Shown here: piece by piece, positions 8,110 to 16,446 of the stretch
Layout of the letters: every line of letters begins with the position of its first letter
How positions within the stretch are numbered: the first letter of the stretch is position 1
From: Exiguobacterium oxidotolerans JCM 12280
GTDB taxonomy: Bacteria; Bacillota; Bacilli; Exiguobacteriales; Exiguobacteriaceae
Direction of reading: 5' to 3'
Assembly: GCF_000702625.1 (NCBI RefSeq)
Contig: NZ_JNIS01000001.1
Span: forward strand, 744,001 to 808,000
DNA: 64,000 bases
The notes under the pieces: model-generated
What the model was told of the DNA's origin: nothing
Seen by the model: the letters and a program-made list of their open reading frames with translations, nothing else
Database searches by the model: none
Translations under genes and position numbers: made by a program

Positions 8110-9018
8110 TCATTTTAATTCTGTATTAATCCATTCATCAATCTGTTTCACCATTCCACCAAATGCACGTGCATCGGTGAATGACGGGAGTTCAGCAAGT
8201 AATGCTTGTTTTGGCATCGTCATTCCCGCTAGGTGATTTCGGACGATTAAATAACTTTTTGCTGCCTGTTCTTGCTTGAACATCGTTAATGGCAATTGCA
8301 AGATGCCGACGACATGTGCTTTCGTCTCAAAATACTGCTTCAATTTCCCATCTGTATCATGCTCAAATAATCCATTCGGAATGACGAAAACACCGAACCC
8401 GCCTGGTTTAACATAATTCATCGCCTGTTCAATCAAAAGAAAGTGGCTGTAACTCATTCCTTCTTCTCGTTTTAACACATACTCTTTTGATACTTCTTCG
8501 TCCGGATAATAACCAACCGGCAAGTCTGCCATCGCGAGATCAACCGGATCTAACAATAGAGGACGGAGTGCATCTTGATGCGTGTACGTGACGGGATAAT
8601 TGAGTAATTCCGTGATTGAAGCCGATAACCGGACTAACGTTTCATCGACTTCGACTGCTTCTGCTGCCGTTCCCGTTGGAAGTTGACTCATGACGGCGTG
8701 AAGCATCCCACCCGTTCCACTACCAAGATCAAGTAGTCGAGCGTCGTCCTTCTTGATTAGTTTCCCGATTAAATAACCTGCAAACAATGCAACGCTGTCT
8801 GGTGTCGGCAAATGATTCGGTTGTGCCTGTTTCATTCCTTCAAGAACAGCAAGCGAAACAGCTTTCCGAACGACTTCCGGGTCGACTTTTTCAGTATGGC
8901 GGTCATTTAGGCGATCAATGACCTCCGTCAGCGCCTCTAAATATGGCATATCGAGGTCGCGTTCTAATTTTCTCGTTTGTTGCGTTAGTTCCTTATATAA
9001 TTTTTCTAATGCTTCCAT
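8110..9018 (-). CDS. ytxK: class I SAM-dependent methyltransferase YtxK
   Basis: A 302-residue protein of the N6-adenine methyltransferase-like fold. The SAM motif LLDLGSGTGGML is near residue 95. The catalytic-motif position that is NPPY/DPPY in DNA adenine methylases reads ADLPVGYYP here. The N-terminal helical domain (1-80) is typical of the YtxK family, which sits upstream of ackA in Bacilli. The substrate is not known. AAAGGATG precedes the ATG. The gene is probably cotranscribed with ackA. Confidence 0.8.
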   Translation of the reverse strand: MEALEKLYKELTQQTRKLERDLDMPYLEALTEVIDRLNDRHTEKVDPEVVRKAVSLAVLEGMKQAQPNHLPTPDSVALFAGYLIGKLIKKDDARLLDLGSGTGGMLHAVMSQLPTGTAAEAVEVDETLVRLSASITELLNYPVTYTHQDALRPLLLDPVDLAMADLPVGYYPDEEVSKEYVLKREEGMSYSHFLLIEQAMNYVKPGGFGVFVIPNGLFEHDTDGKLKQYFETKAHVVGILQLPLTMFKQEQAAKSYLIVRNHLAGMTMPKQALLAELPSFTDARAFGGMVKQIDEWINTELK

Positions 9019-9041
9019 CGTCAGTTCATCCTTTCAAAACG

Positions 9042-9073
9042 AAACGGCCCCCCATATTTCCTGGGAGCCGTTC
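9042..9073 (-). terminator. hairpin between tpx and ytxK
   Basis: AACGGCTCCC / GGGGGCCGTT stem, read on the minus strand downstream of tpx and followed by a short interrupted T-rich stretch. A weak terminator or attenuator. Confidence 0.5.
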
Positions 9074-9121
9074 TTCTCATTACATCCATTGTATCTGTTT
9101 TACGTCGTTTGTAAACTATTC

Positions 9122-9613
9122 TTACTTCGCAGCTTTTGCCGCAGCGATCGCCGCATCAAAATTCACTTCGTCTGTCGATTCTGGCATGTATTCGACGTAG
9201 ACGACTTGATTTGCTGAATCGATAACGAATACCGAACGAGCTAGTAAACGAAGTTCTTCAATCGCGACGCCATAGCTATGTCCAAACGATAAATCACGGT
9301 GATCTGATAAAGTCACGACATTATCAAGCCCGCTTGCGGCGCACCAGCGGCGTTGGGCGAACGGAAGGTCATTTGAGATTGTCAATACTGTTACGCCATC
9401 GATTTGTGCAGCTTCTTCATTGAACTTACGTGTTTGAGCGTCACAGACACCTGTATCGATTGATGGAACGACGCTAATCATACGAATTCCTTTGTATGTA
9501 TCGCGCGAAACCGGCGAAAGATCGTTAGCGAGTACCTCGAAGTCTGGTGCTTGTTGTCCAACTTCAACTTGTGTACCAAGCAATGTAATATTATTTCCTT
9601 TAAACGTTGCCAT
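9122..9613 (-). CDS. tpx: atypical 2-Cys peroxiredoxin, thiol peroxidase Tpx
   Basis: Reduces peroxides using a catalytic pair of cysteines and thioredoxin. The peroxidatic Cys lies in DTGVCDAQT (about residue 60) and the resolving Cys in RRWCAASG (about residue 94), the spacing of Tpx enzymes. The full length is 163 residues when started at [11 protein letters not shown], which has GGGGAA upstream. An upstream in-frame extension of 26 residues has no family support and is not included. It is upstream of ytxK-ackA, as in Bacillus subtilis. Confidence 0.95.
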   Translation of the reverse strand: MATFKGNNITLLGTQVEVGQQAPDFEVLANDLSPVSRDTYKGIRMISVVPSIDTGVCDAQTRKFNEEAAQIDGVTVLTISNDLPFAQRRWCAASGLDNVVTLSDHRDLSFGHSYGVAIEELRLLARSVFVIDSANQVVYVEYMPESTDEVNFDAAIAAAKAAK

Positions 9614-9786
9614 GTGTATTCCCCATTTCCCCATGTTGTCTTTCAAATGCATTTCCAATCTTACTATAGGAATGTTCGACTTATAACGCAAGCTTTCTGA
9701 CGAACTTCCTAGCTATCGGTTCCCGATTTCTGAAAAAACAGTTATAATGAAAGAGTACATGAAACGCTTTCAAGGGGGAATTGACC

Positions 9787-10602
9787 ATGGCTCGAAACAA
9801 TGTCTACCTGTATTACCGAAATAAACAAAGACACGAGACGCAGGTACGTAAACTAGTTGAAGTCGGCAAGCGATACGGATTGAATGTCGTCCAGGATCAT
9901 AAACAAGCAAATATCATCGTTTCAATCGGTGGTGACGGCGCGTTTCTTCAAGCAGCTCGTTTTACAGGCTTCCGTGACGATGCCATCTATGTCGGTTTCG
10001 CAGAAGGTCCAAATTCCTTTTACTGTGACTTCGACATTAATGACCTGTCCTCCGTCGAGGCCATTTTCAAAGAAACAGGCGATCGCGTCTCGAATGGCGA
10101 AATTGAAGTCCGACGTTATCCATTGCTTGAAGCATCAATCAATGGCGGACCAGGTATGCTTTGCCTCAATGAATGTTCCGTTAAATCGAGCATCATTAAA
10201 TCACTCGCAATTGAAGTCTACATTGATGGATTCTTATTTGAAACGTTCCGTGGCGATGGTATGGTCATTTCGACGCCAACCGGATCGACCGCTTATAACA
10301 AGTCCTTGTCTGGTGCAATCGTCGATCCATTGATTCACTGCCTCCAAGTTAGTGAAATCGCTTCCGTCAACAATAACCGTTACCGGACGCTCGGATCGGC
10401 TTTTCTCTTGAACCGTGGTCGTAAATTATCACTTCGCATCATCGAAGACGGAAACGACTATCCGATCATCGGGATGGACAATGAAGCGTTAAGCTTAAAA
10501 CGAACGGACTCCGTCGACATCCAATTGTCCGATAAAGAATTAAAAACCGTTAAATTAACAAACAATACATTTTGGCATAAAATCCAACGGTCATTCTTAT
10601 AA
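9787..10602 (+). CDS. nadK: NAD kinase
   Basis: Phosphorylates NAD to NADP in the cytoplasm. The 271-residue protein contains the GGDG motif (SIGGDGAFLQAAR, about residues 50-62), LNECSVKSS (an NE-type substrate contact) and the GDGMVISTPTGSTAYNKS block, all diagnostic. I use the ATG giving MARNNVYLYY because AAGGGGGAA lies 7-8 bases before it; a TTG two codons earlier is too close. TATAAT at 9743-9748 probably is the -10. A cre-like palindrome (TGAAACGCTTTCA) lies between, one base shorter than consensus. Confidence 0.95.
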   Translation: MARNNVYLYYRNKQRHETQVRKLVEVGKRYGLNVVQDHKQANIIVSIGGDGAFLQAARFTGFRDDAIYVGFAEGPNSFYCDFDINDLSSVEAIFKETGDRVSNGEIEVRRYPLLEASINGGPGMLCLNECSVKSSIIKSLAIEVYIDGFLFETFRGDGMVISTPTGSTAYNKSLSGAIVDPLIHCLQVSEIASVNNNRYRTLGSAFLLNRGRKLSLRIIEDGNDYPIIGMDNEALSLKRTDSVDIQLSDKELKTVKLTNNTFWHKIQRSFL

Positions 10603-10610
10603 AACAAACA

Positions 10611-10648
10611 AAAACTTCCCTGTCCACTAAGGACAAGGAAGTTTTTTT
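10611..10648 (+). terminator. nadK terminator
   Basis: AAACTTCCCTGTCC pairs with GGACAAGGAAGTTT (one mismatch) and is followed by a T run. Confidence 0.85.
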
Positions 10649-10699
10649 ATCACCTAAGGAACGTACAGAAAAGAGCATCTTGAATCGCTTTAAACCGCG

Positions 10700-10833
10700 A
10701 AAAGTGGTATCATCGGTCATTTGATTGATAGACGACGGAAACGTTCATCCTCGACTCCGAGGGGAAAGGAAGCGCGTCCGTCACAAGGGGTGGTGTTCAT
10801 CTGACTATGAGTCATCCCCTTTTGAGGATTTAC
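10700..10833. repeat. second intergenic repeat family, long copy D
   Basis: Between convergent nadK and the amidohydrolase gene. It shares TGATTGAT, ACGGAAACGT, CGTCC, CACAAGG and ATGAGTCA blocks, in order and orientation, with 37064-37154. This copy carries an extra insertion of about 30 bases (around CGACTCCGAGGGGAAAGG). Its 3' part folds as AAGGGGTG / CATCCCCTT. No open reading frame of note. Confidence 0.7.
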
Positions 10834-10850
10834 GGAACGAACACAACCTC

Positions 10851-12416
10851 TTAATTCGTTGTCAAAGATGCTTCCAAGCGATAGACCGTTTTTCCTTGTT
10901 GTACCGTTTCGACTAGTCGATTCGTAAGAATCTGTTCATCTGCAAGACGATAAAAATCTTCTTCGAAGATGACGAAGTCTGCATCATATCCAGGCAATAA
11001 CATTCCTTTTCGTCCATGTGTCTCTGTTGCGACATGTGGATTTTTTGTGAATAACAATAAGGCTTCGTACATCGAAAGAACTTCGTTCGATTTATCAATC
11101 CGTCCTGCTTTCCCCACGGTCGCTGCATAGAGCGCTCGGCGAACATCGGGACTTGAAATCGGTGCGTCAGAGCCGCCACACATTAAGGCTCCTGTGCCCG
11201 CTAGCGACTTCAAGCGATAGGCTGAGTCGAGACGCTTCAAACCGAGACGTGCTTCAGCAAAATCAGCATCATCTAACAAGAAGACTGGTTGCACATCAAT
11301 CAAGACGGGCAACTTCCGAACCCGTGCCAATAATTCAGGTCGTACGACCGTTGCGTGAATAATACGATCGCGCGTCCCTTTCGGAGCCGGATACTTTTCA
11401 AGCACATCCACAAAACGTTCGATTGCGAGATCTCCGATGACGTGTGCCGCGACCGTGAAACCGTAACTTCGTGCACGCTTCACGAGTTGTTCGAGTTGAT
11501 CCTGCGAGTGAACTTCAATGCCACGCGTCGTCGGATCGTCCGAATAGCCACGATGCAATAATGCCGTTCTTCCACCGAGGGCACCATCGACAAATAATTT
11601 CATCGCTCCAATTGAGAGTGTGTCAGGGAGAACAGGATTTGCTTGAATGAATTCATCAAGGACGAGATGATGCACGAGAAGATGGGCATGGAAACCCGTT
11701 TCTTCCGTCACTTCTTTATAAGCTGATAAGACTTCGTTTAATTCACCGTGATAAGATAAATCCTCTGTATGTGCTGCTACGATCCCATGACGATGTAAGT
11801 CTTTGATCGCTGCACGTAATGATGATTTGTTTCGTTCCGTCGATCCTGCTTGCAACGCATAGAGCGGTTCCATTGCTGCATCATAAAGAAAACCATCTGC
11901 TTCTCCTGAATCAAGCAAACCGATTTTCCCGCCCTCGATGACCGTTGATGCTTTATATCCCAATTGTTCAAACAGCACGTCATTGACGAGTACCGTATGC
12001 CGATCCGTCCGCTTTAGTAAAGCTGGTTCTGTCGGGAACAGTTGATTCAACCAAGCTTTTGTTGGCGCTTGATCTAGCTTTGTCTCGTCGTAGCCTTCTG
12101 CGACATGAATTCCATTGATCGCTTCCGCTTTCAAAAAGGCCTGTCCGAGTTCTTCTAGCGTCATGTAACGCGAAGCATCGACACGACCTATCGCTTCACC
12201 ATATCCAATGAGGTGGATGTGCGCATCGGTAAAGGCAGGATAGACGGCTTTGCCATTCAGATTCTCAATCGACTCGACGCGTTTTCCGAACCGGCGACGT
12301 AATTTGCCTTCGTCCCCCATACCGACGATCCGTCCGTTCTCGATAAACATCGCTGGATGAACATCATGTTCATGCGCCATCGTTCGAATGATTCCGTTTA
12401 CATAAAGTGTTCCCAT
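10851..12416 (-). CDS. YtcJ-like metal-dependent amidohydrolase
   Basis: A 521-residue amidohydrolase-superfamily enzyme (amidohydro_3). Metal-site motifs are DAHIHLIG near residue 64, FVDGALGGRTALL, AAHVIGDLAIERF, RIIHATVV, and the terminal Asp in GGSDAPISSPDV. The last beta strands (GYDADFVIFEEDFY) are the usual small domain. These enzymes hydrolyse amide or imide bonds of unknown, probably cyclic or N-acylated, substrates. AAAGGAGCG precedes the ATG. It is monocistronic between two terminators; nothing around it suggests a pathway. Confidence 0.8.
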   Translation of the reverse strand: MGTLYVNGIIRTMAHEHDVHPAMFIENGRIVGMGDEGKLRRRFGKRVESIENLNGKAVYPAFTDAHIHLIGYGEAIGRVDASRYMTLEELGQAFLKAEAINGIHVAEGYDETKLDQAPTKAWLNQLFPTEPALLKRTDRHTVLVNDVLFEQLGYKASTVIEGGKIGLLDSGEADGFLYDAAMEPLYALQAGSTERNKSSLRAAIKDLHRHGIVAAHTEDLSYHGELNEVLSAYKEVTEETGFHAHLLVHHLVLDEFIQANPVLPDTLSIGAMKLFVDGALGGRTALLHRGYSDDPTTRGIEVHSQDQLEQLVKRARSYGFTVAAHVIGDLAIERFVDVLEKYPAPKGTRDRIIHATVVRPELLARVRKLPVLIDVQPVFLLDDADFAEARLGLKRLDSAYRLKSLAGTGALMCGGSDAPISSPDVRRALYAATVGKAGRIDKSNEVLSMYEALLLFTKNPHVATETHGRKGMLLPGYDADFVIFEEDFYRLADEQILTNRLVETVQQGKTVYRLEASLTTN

Positions 12417-12435
12417 CTCAATCGCTCCTTTTTTT

Positions 12436-12472
12436 TACGAAAACAGGGTGACCGCAGCGGCCACCCTGAGTT
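12436..12472 (-). terminator. terminator of ezrA
   Basis: CAGGGTGGCCGC / GCGGTCACCCTG stem read on the minus strand, followed by a T-rich stretch. Confidence 0.75.
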
Positions 12473-12483
12473 GTCAGTGATGA

Positions 12484-14190
12484 TTACATATGAATCGTTT
12501 CTTGCTTGGCACATGCTTGTTTGATTCGTTCAATTGATTGTGGATCAAATTGTTCGAGGACCCGTTCCCCTAGTAAAATCGCACGTTCGTAATCGCCAGC
12601 GAGGAACTTCGTCTCAGCAATCGTCAACGACATATGTATCTCATTATCATTGCGACGGAAACGATTCGCATACTGGACAAGTCGTTCTGCATAAGTGACT
12701 TCGAACACTAATGTATCTATCCGTTCTTGCAATTGTTTAAACGTCAACTTAACATCTTCGCTTTGCGAAACGATGTATCCGACATTAAACGGAATTTCCT
12801 CAAAACGTGCTTCGAGCGTCTGTAACGAACGACTCGCTGTCTGAAGTGCTTCTTCGACATCTTGCGGCATCTTCGGTAATCCGAGCCGCTTCAATCGTAA
12901 CCGGGCACTAGAGAGCGCCTGACGCCATTCATTGATGCGTTCACGTACTTCCAGTTCTTCTTTGCGTAGCGCTTGAAGTTCGATACTGAACCGTTCATAT
13001 TGAATCGTCAATTGTTCTTCCAGTCGAATCGCATCGCGCATCTGATCTTCTAACATGCTGAACGGAATGATTCGGCTAGCGATGGATTCGTCTAAATCCT
13101 TCGCTGCCCCAAACAGCATCTCTTCATCGCGCTGAATCGACTCGTAATGCTCTCCTAAGTCAGCTGAAATCTCATACTGCTCCCGGAGCGAACTAAATTC
13201 TTGCGCCAACTGATGAACTTTTTCACGCATCCGTAGTGCTTTTTGTTTCAAGACTTGATTTTCTTTTTTCACATGATGACGCGCATCAACTTCACGACGG
13301 AACGTATCGTACATTTGGTCGACGTCAGCCGAAAGTTGCTGGACGCGTTCCTCTAAATCGTCCATCTCTAGAAATTCAAGTTTTTTAACTAAGTTGAGAC
13401 GTGTTTCCTCAAATCGTTTTATATCCGACTGCATTCCAAGCGGTTCAAGCGGATAACCATCCAGCGTCATTTCATTGTATCCGGCGCTCAATTGATCGAT
13501 TCGTTGACGCAACTCATGTGCGAGGACTTTCCAATGATTCGGAATCACTTCGACGAGTTGACGCGTCTGTGTGACTTGTTCTTCCAGTTGAAGGCTCGTT
13601 TCATATGCTTTCGTCACTTCACCCGCTTCCTCAAAAGCAGACATTTCTGTACATAACTGATCGATTTCTTCACTGCGTTCTTCCAGTTTCGCTAATGCCG
13701 GACCAAACGACGTTGCTTGTAGGAGCAACGATTTTCGGACTTGACCTGAACCTGTCTCGCCTTGCGCCTTCAATGAGGTCAATGCAGATTGATTATTTTT
13801 AAATGTCTCCATCTCATGCAACATCTCATCGATTAACCCTTCAAGCTCTCCGATTAATTGTTCCGTTACTTCTAAATCATTCTTGACGGCAAGGAAATGA
13901 TATTTATCGAGCCCTTCTTCCGCTCGATACAATGTTTCATCGATTTGCGCGACGTGGACTGTCAATAGTTCCTCCCAAGCCTGATGCCAGGAAGTGAATT
14001 TCGTCTCCGTCTCGCCCGCCATCGGAAGCTGCTTTAATTCTTGTAGCTCCTTCGGAATTGATGCGCTAATAATCCCCTGTTTGCGCATATCTAGCTCGTC
14101 AATTTTTGTATAATATTTTTTTCGACTAATCATGCTAAATAACATGACGAGTAATACGATGACGATGACACCAATCACCCATGCCCACAT
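12484..14190 (-). CDS. ezrA: septation ring formation regulator EzrA
   Basis: A membrane-anchored negative regulator of FtsZ ring assembly, specific to low-GC Gram-positives. The 568-residue protein starts with one transmembrane helix (WVIGVIVIVLLVMLFSMI, residues about 4-21), followed by a cytoplasmic region that is almost wholly helical/coiled-coil with spectrin-like repeats (many Glu-Leu heptads, such as EQLIGELEGLIDEM). Length agrees with B. subtilis EzrA (562). GGTGGAGGTCG precedes the ATG. It is divergent from ytsP-rpsD. Confidence 0.93.
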   Translation of the reverse strand: MWAWVIGVIVIVLLVMLFSMISRKKYYTKIDELDMRKQGIISASIPKELQELKQLPMAGETETKFTSWHQAWEELLTVHVAQIDETLYRAEEGLDKYHFLAVKNDLEVTEQLIGELEGLIDEMLHEMETFKNNQSALTSLKAQGETGSGQVRKSLLLQATSFGPALAKLEERSEEIDQLCTEMSAFEEAGEVTKAYETSLQLEEQVTQTRQLVEVIPNHWKVLAHELRQRIDQLSAGYNEMTLDGYPLEPLGMQSDIKRFEETRLNLVKKLEFLEMDDLEERVQQLSADVDQMYDTFRREVDARHHVKKENQVLKQKALRMREKVHQLAQEFSSLREQYEISADLGEHYESIQRDEEMLFGAAKDLDESIASRIIPFSMLEDQMRDAIRLEEQLTIQYERFSIELQALRKEELEVRERINEWRQALSSARLRLKRLGLPKMPQDVEEALQTASRSLQTLEARFEEIPFNVGYIVSQSEDVKLTFKQLQERIDTLVFEVTYAERLVQYANRFRRNDNEIHMSLTIAETKFLAGDYERAILLGERVLEQFDPQSIERIKQACAKQETIHM

Positions 14191-14411
14191 TTGTCACGAC
14201 CTCCACCCTATCAAGCGATTCCATTTTTCAACAATTTCGCTTTTAATCTTATCCTTATAATAGTATAGCGCAACCGATTTGCATAGATTTACTAAGGCTT
14301 TTCCTGATTTCTTCCACAGATTACAGCGTCTCGTCGAGAAATCAATTGTTTGGCAGCATCTTTAAAACTCAGTTAAGATAGATTAAATATGATTTTCTAG
14401 GAGGAATCTTA

Positions 14412-14897
14412 ATGTTTGAGACAACGACGTATGATGGTGACCGAACAAAACAATATGACATGCTGAATAAGCAACTGGATGCTTTACTGACCGGAGAAAC
14501 GAATCAAATTGCCAATCTTTCAAATGCGAGTGCGTTACTTGGTCAATTTCTCGAACGAACGAACTGGGTCGGCTTCTACTTAACGGACGCGGAACAAAAT
14601 CAACTCGTCCTCGGACCATTCCAAGGCTTACCTGCTTGTGTCCGGATTCCATTCGGTCGTGGTGTCTGTGGTACAGCGGCAGAAGATCAAACGACGCAAC
14701 TCGTAATGGATGTCCATGCTTTCCCAGGACATATCGCGTGTGATGCGGCAACGAATTCCGAAATCGTCATTCCATTGATTAAAGATGGAAAAACGATTGG
14801 TGTCCTCGATATCGACAGTCCTGAACTGAATCGTTTTGACGAAACCGACCAAGCCGGCCTTGAAGCCTTTAGCGAAATTCTTCTTCGTCATATTTGA
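14412..14897 (+). CDS. ytsP: GAF-domain free methionine-(R)-sulfoxide reductase (YtsP/MsrC type)
   Basis: A 161-residue single GAF domain that reduces free Met-(R)-sulfoxide. The fRMsr signatures are present: TNWVGFYL near residue 50, then three cysteines in GLPACVRIPFGRGVCGTAA and HIACDAATNSEIVIP, matching the catalytic and resolving positions. The C-terminal IGVLDIDSPE is also typical. TAGGAGGAA precedes the ATG. It is immediately upstream of rpsD, the order seen in Bacillus subtilis (rpsD-ytsP). Confidence 0.88.
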   Translation: MFETTTYDGDRTKQYDMLNKQLDALLTGETNQIANLSNASALLGQFLERTNWVGFYLTDAEQNQLVLGPFQGLPACVRIPFGRGVCGTAAEDQTTQLVMDVHAFPGHIACDAATNSEIVIPLIKDGKTIGVLDIDSPELNRFDETDQAGLEAFSEILLRHI

Positions 14898-14929
14898 TTG
14901 ACAGCAGGAATAAGCAGACGTATACTTGT

Positions 14930-15110
14930 AAAAGTGCAGAAATGATAACGATAGCGGTCAAATCGCTTGCGTATCACATTTCATGACTCGGCTTTGCCGG
15001 AGGGGCATCGTGTAACTTTGCTATCAAGCGAGGGTGCCACACCATGAAATGGGCGTAACGTGGGTTTGATGGCGTTATTATTTTTATGCAAATAATAACG
15101 AACACTAAGG
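14930..15110 (+). ncRNA. structured rpsD leader, putative S4 autoregulatory RNA
   Basis: A 220-base untranslated region between ytsP and rpsD with several pairings: GCGGTCAAATCGC, TCATTTCATG with CATGAAATGG, TAACG/CGTTA around 15056-15078, and TTATTATTT / AAATAATAA just before the AAGGAGGAG ribosome site. In B. subtilis rpsD is repressed by S4 binding its own leader. This leader has the right place and size, though I could not align it with the published structure. Confidence 0.6.
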
Positions 15111-15122
15111 AGGAGTCTTATT

Positions 15123-15722
15123 ATGGCTCGCTATACAGGTCCAGCTTGGAAACTTTCACGTCGTCTCGGTATCTCTCTTACTGAAACAGGAAAAGAAATC
15201 GCAAAACGTCCGTACGCTCCAGGACAACACGGTAACAGCCGTCGCAAAATGTCTGAGTACGGTCTTCAACTTCAAGCGAAGCAAACGCTTCGTCACATGT
15301 ACGGAGTAAACGAACGCCAATTCAACCGTATCTTCAACGATGCTGGCAAAATGCCTGGTATCCACGGTGAGAACTTCATGTTCTTACTTGAAGCACGTCT
15401 TGACAACGTCGTTTACCGTATGGGTATGGCTCGTACACGTCGTGCTGCTCGTCAGCTCGTCAACCACGGTCACATCCAAGTTGAAGGCGCTCGCGTCGAC
15501 ATTCCTTCATTCCGCGTGAAACCAGGTCAAACGATCTCAGTTCGCGAAAAATCGAAGAACTTTGTCGTTATCAAAGAAGCACTCGAAGTTGCACCAGCAA
15601 CTAAAGACTTCGTTACTTTCGATGCTGAGAAGCTCGAAGGAACGTTCGTCCGTCTTCCAGAGCGTTCTGAATTGAACGATCAAATCCAAGAACAACTCGT
15701 CGTTGAGTACTACTCACGTTAA
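15123..15722 (+). CDS. rpsD: 30S ribosomal protein S4
   Basis: A primary 16S rRNA-binding protein of the small subunit that also represses its own mRNA. The 199-residue protein begins [19 protein letters not shown] and carries an S4 RNA-binding domain (about 92-150, [20 protein letters not shown], then [10 protein letters not shown]). It lacks the zinc-binding cysteines of C+ S4 paralogues. AAGGAGGAG lies 8 bases before the ATG. It is followed by its own terminator and preceded by the leader RNA. Confidence 0.98.
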   Translation: MARYTGPAWKLSRRLGISLTETGKEIAKRPYAPGQHGNSRRKMSEYGLQLQAKQTLRHMYGVNERQFNRIFNDAGKMPGIHGENFMFLLEARLDNVVYRMGMARTRRAARQLVNHGHIQVEGARVDIPSFRVKPGQTISVREKSKNFVVIKEALEVAPATKDFVTFDAEKLEGTFVRLPERSELNDQIQEQLVVEYYSR

Positions 15723-15734
15723 TCAGTTGTTTTT

Positions 15735-15762
15735 AGCACTCACTTCGGTGGGTGCTTTTTTT
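15735..15762 (+). terminator. rpsD terminator
   Basis: AGCACTCAC-TTCG-GTGGGTGCT, a UUCG tetraloop hairpin, followed by seven T residues. Confidence 0.9.
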
Positions 15763-15806
15763 GTGCCTTTTTAACGTTTTTTTTAAATAGTAGTTGCATC
15801 ATCCTC

Positions 15807-15847
15807 TTTTTGTGTTAACCTTTTATTTATATTGGTTAACACAAAAA
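15807..15847 (+). promoter_or_regulatory. BirA biotin operator of bioY
   Basis: A 14-base arm TTTTTGTGTTAACC and its exact reverse complement GGTTAACACAAAAA are separated by 13 AT-rich bases. GTTAAC half-sites in this arrangement are the Gram-positive BirA operator. It lies 22 bases before the bioY start, so BirA-biotinyl-AMP should block transcription. Confidence 0.85.
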
Positions 15848-15868
15848 GAAAAGAGGCTCTCATCCATC

Positions 15869-16396
15869 ATGAAAACAAAAGATCTTACGTTTACAGCGCT
15901 CGGTGCCGCGATCATCTCGGCGGTCAGTCTACTCCCGCAACTTCAACTTGTCGGACCTGTCCCAATTACACTCCAGATGCTTGCCATCATGACCGTCAGC
16001 GCCATCCTCGGTGCGAAGCGTGGCGGTCTAGCCGTCTTGATTTTTTTATTACTTGCCGCTGCCGGTTTACCACTCCTCGGTGGAAAAGGTGGTCTTGCCC
16101 CGTTCGTCGGACCGACTGTAGGGTATTTAATCGCCTTCCCGATTGCCGGCTTCTTCATCGGCTATGTCGCCGAACGAACGAATCGCTTCATCCCATTGTT
16201 TTTTGGAATGGTCGTTTTCGGACTTGGTCTCGTTTACTTGCTCGGGACATTCGGTTTAATGCTCGTCCTACATTTATCATTCATGGATGCCCTCGTCATT
16301 AATGTCCCGTTCATCATCGGTGATACGCTAAAAGCGCTACTTGCCACGACGATTGCCGTCCGTTTGTTACCACTCCGTATTTTTAGAACAGCCTAA
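15869..16396 (+). CDS. bioY: biotin ECF transporter substrate-binding protein BioY
   Basis: The S component of an energy-coupling factor transporter that binds biotin in the membrane. The 175-residue product has five to six hydrophobic helices and the BioY hallmark GGKGGLAPFVGPTVGYLIAF (about residues 70-89) plus VPITLQM. I start it at MKTKDLTF, which has AAGAGG upstream; a 25-residue extension would run through the BirA operator and is not plausible. No ATPase or T component is nearby, so it probably shares the housekeeping EcfAA'T. Confidence 0.93.
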   Translation: MKTKDLTFTALGAAIISAVSLLPQLQLVGPVPITLQMLAIMTVSAILGAKRGGLAVLIFLLLAAAGLPLLGGKGGLAPFVGPTVGYLIAFPIAGFFIGYVAERTNRFIPLFFGMVVFGLGLVYLLGTFGLMLVLHLSFMDALVINVPFIIGDTLKALLATTIAVRLLPLRIFRTA

Positions 16397-16439
16397 ACAA
16401 AAAGAACGCTGACGAATGTTCGTCAGCGTTCTTTTTGTT
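16397..16439. terminator. bidirectional terminator, bioY / tyrS
   Basis: A near-perfect palindrome, AACAAAAAGAACGCTGACGA with its complement, around a two-base centre, and A and T runs on the two sides. Confidence 0.9.
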
Positions 16440-16446
16440 ATATCAC

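Noticed and set aside
9760-9772. TGAAACGCTTTCA as a CcpA cre site for nadK
   Set aside because: One base shorter than the 14-base consensus and lying against the ribosome site; not convincing as a cre.
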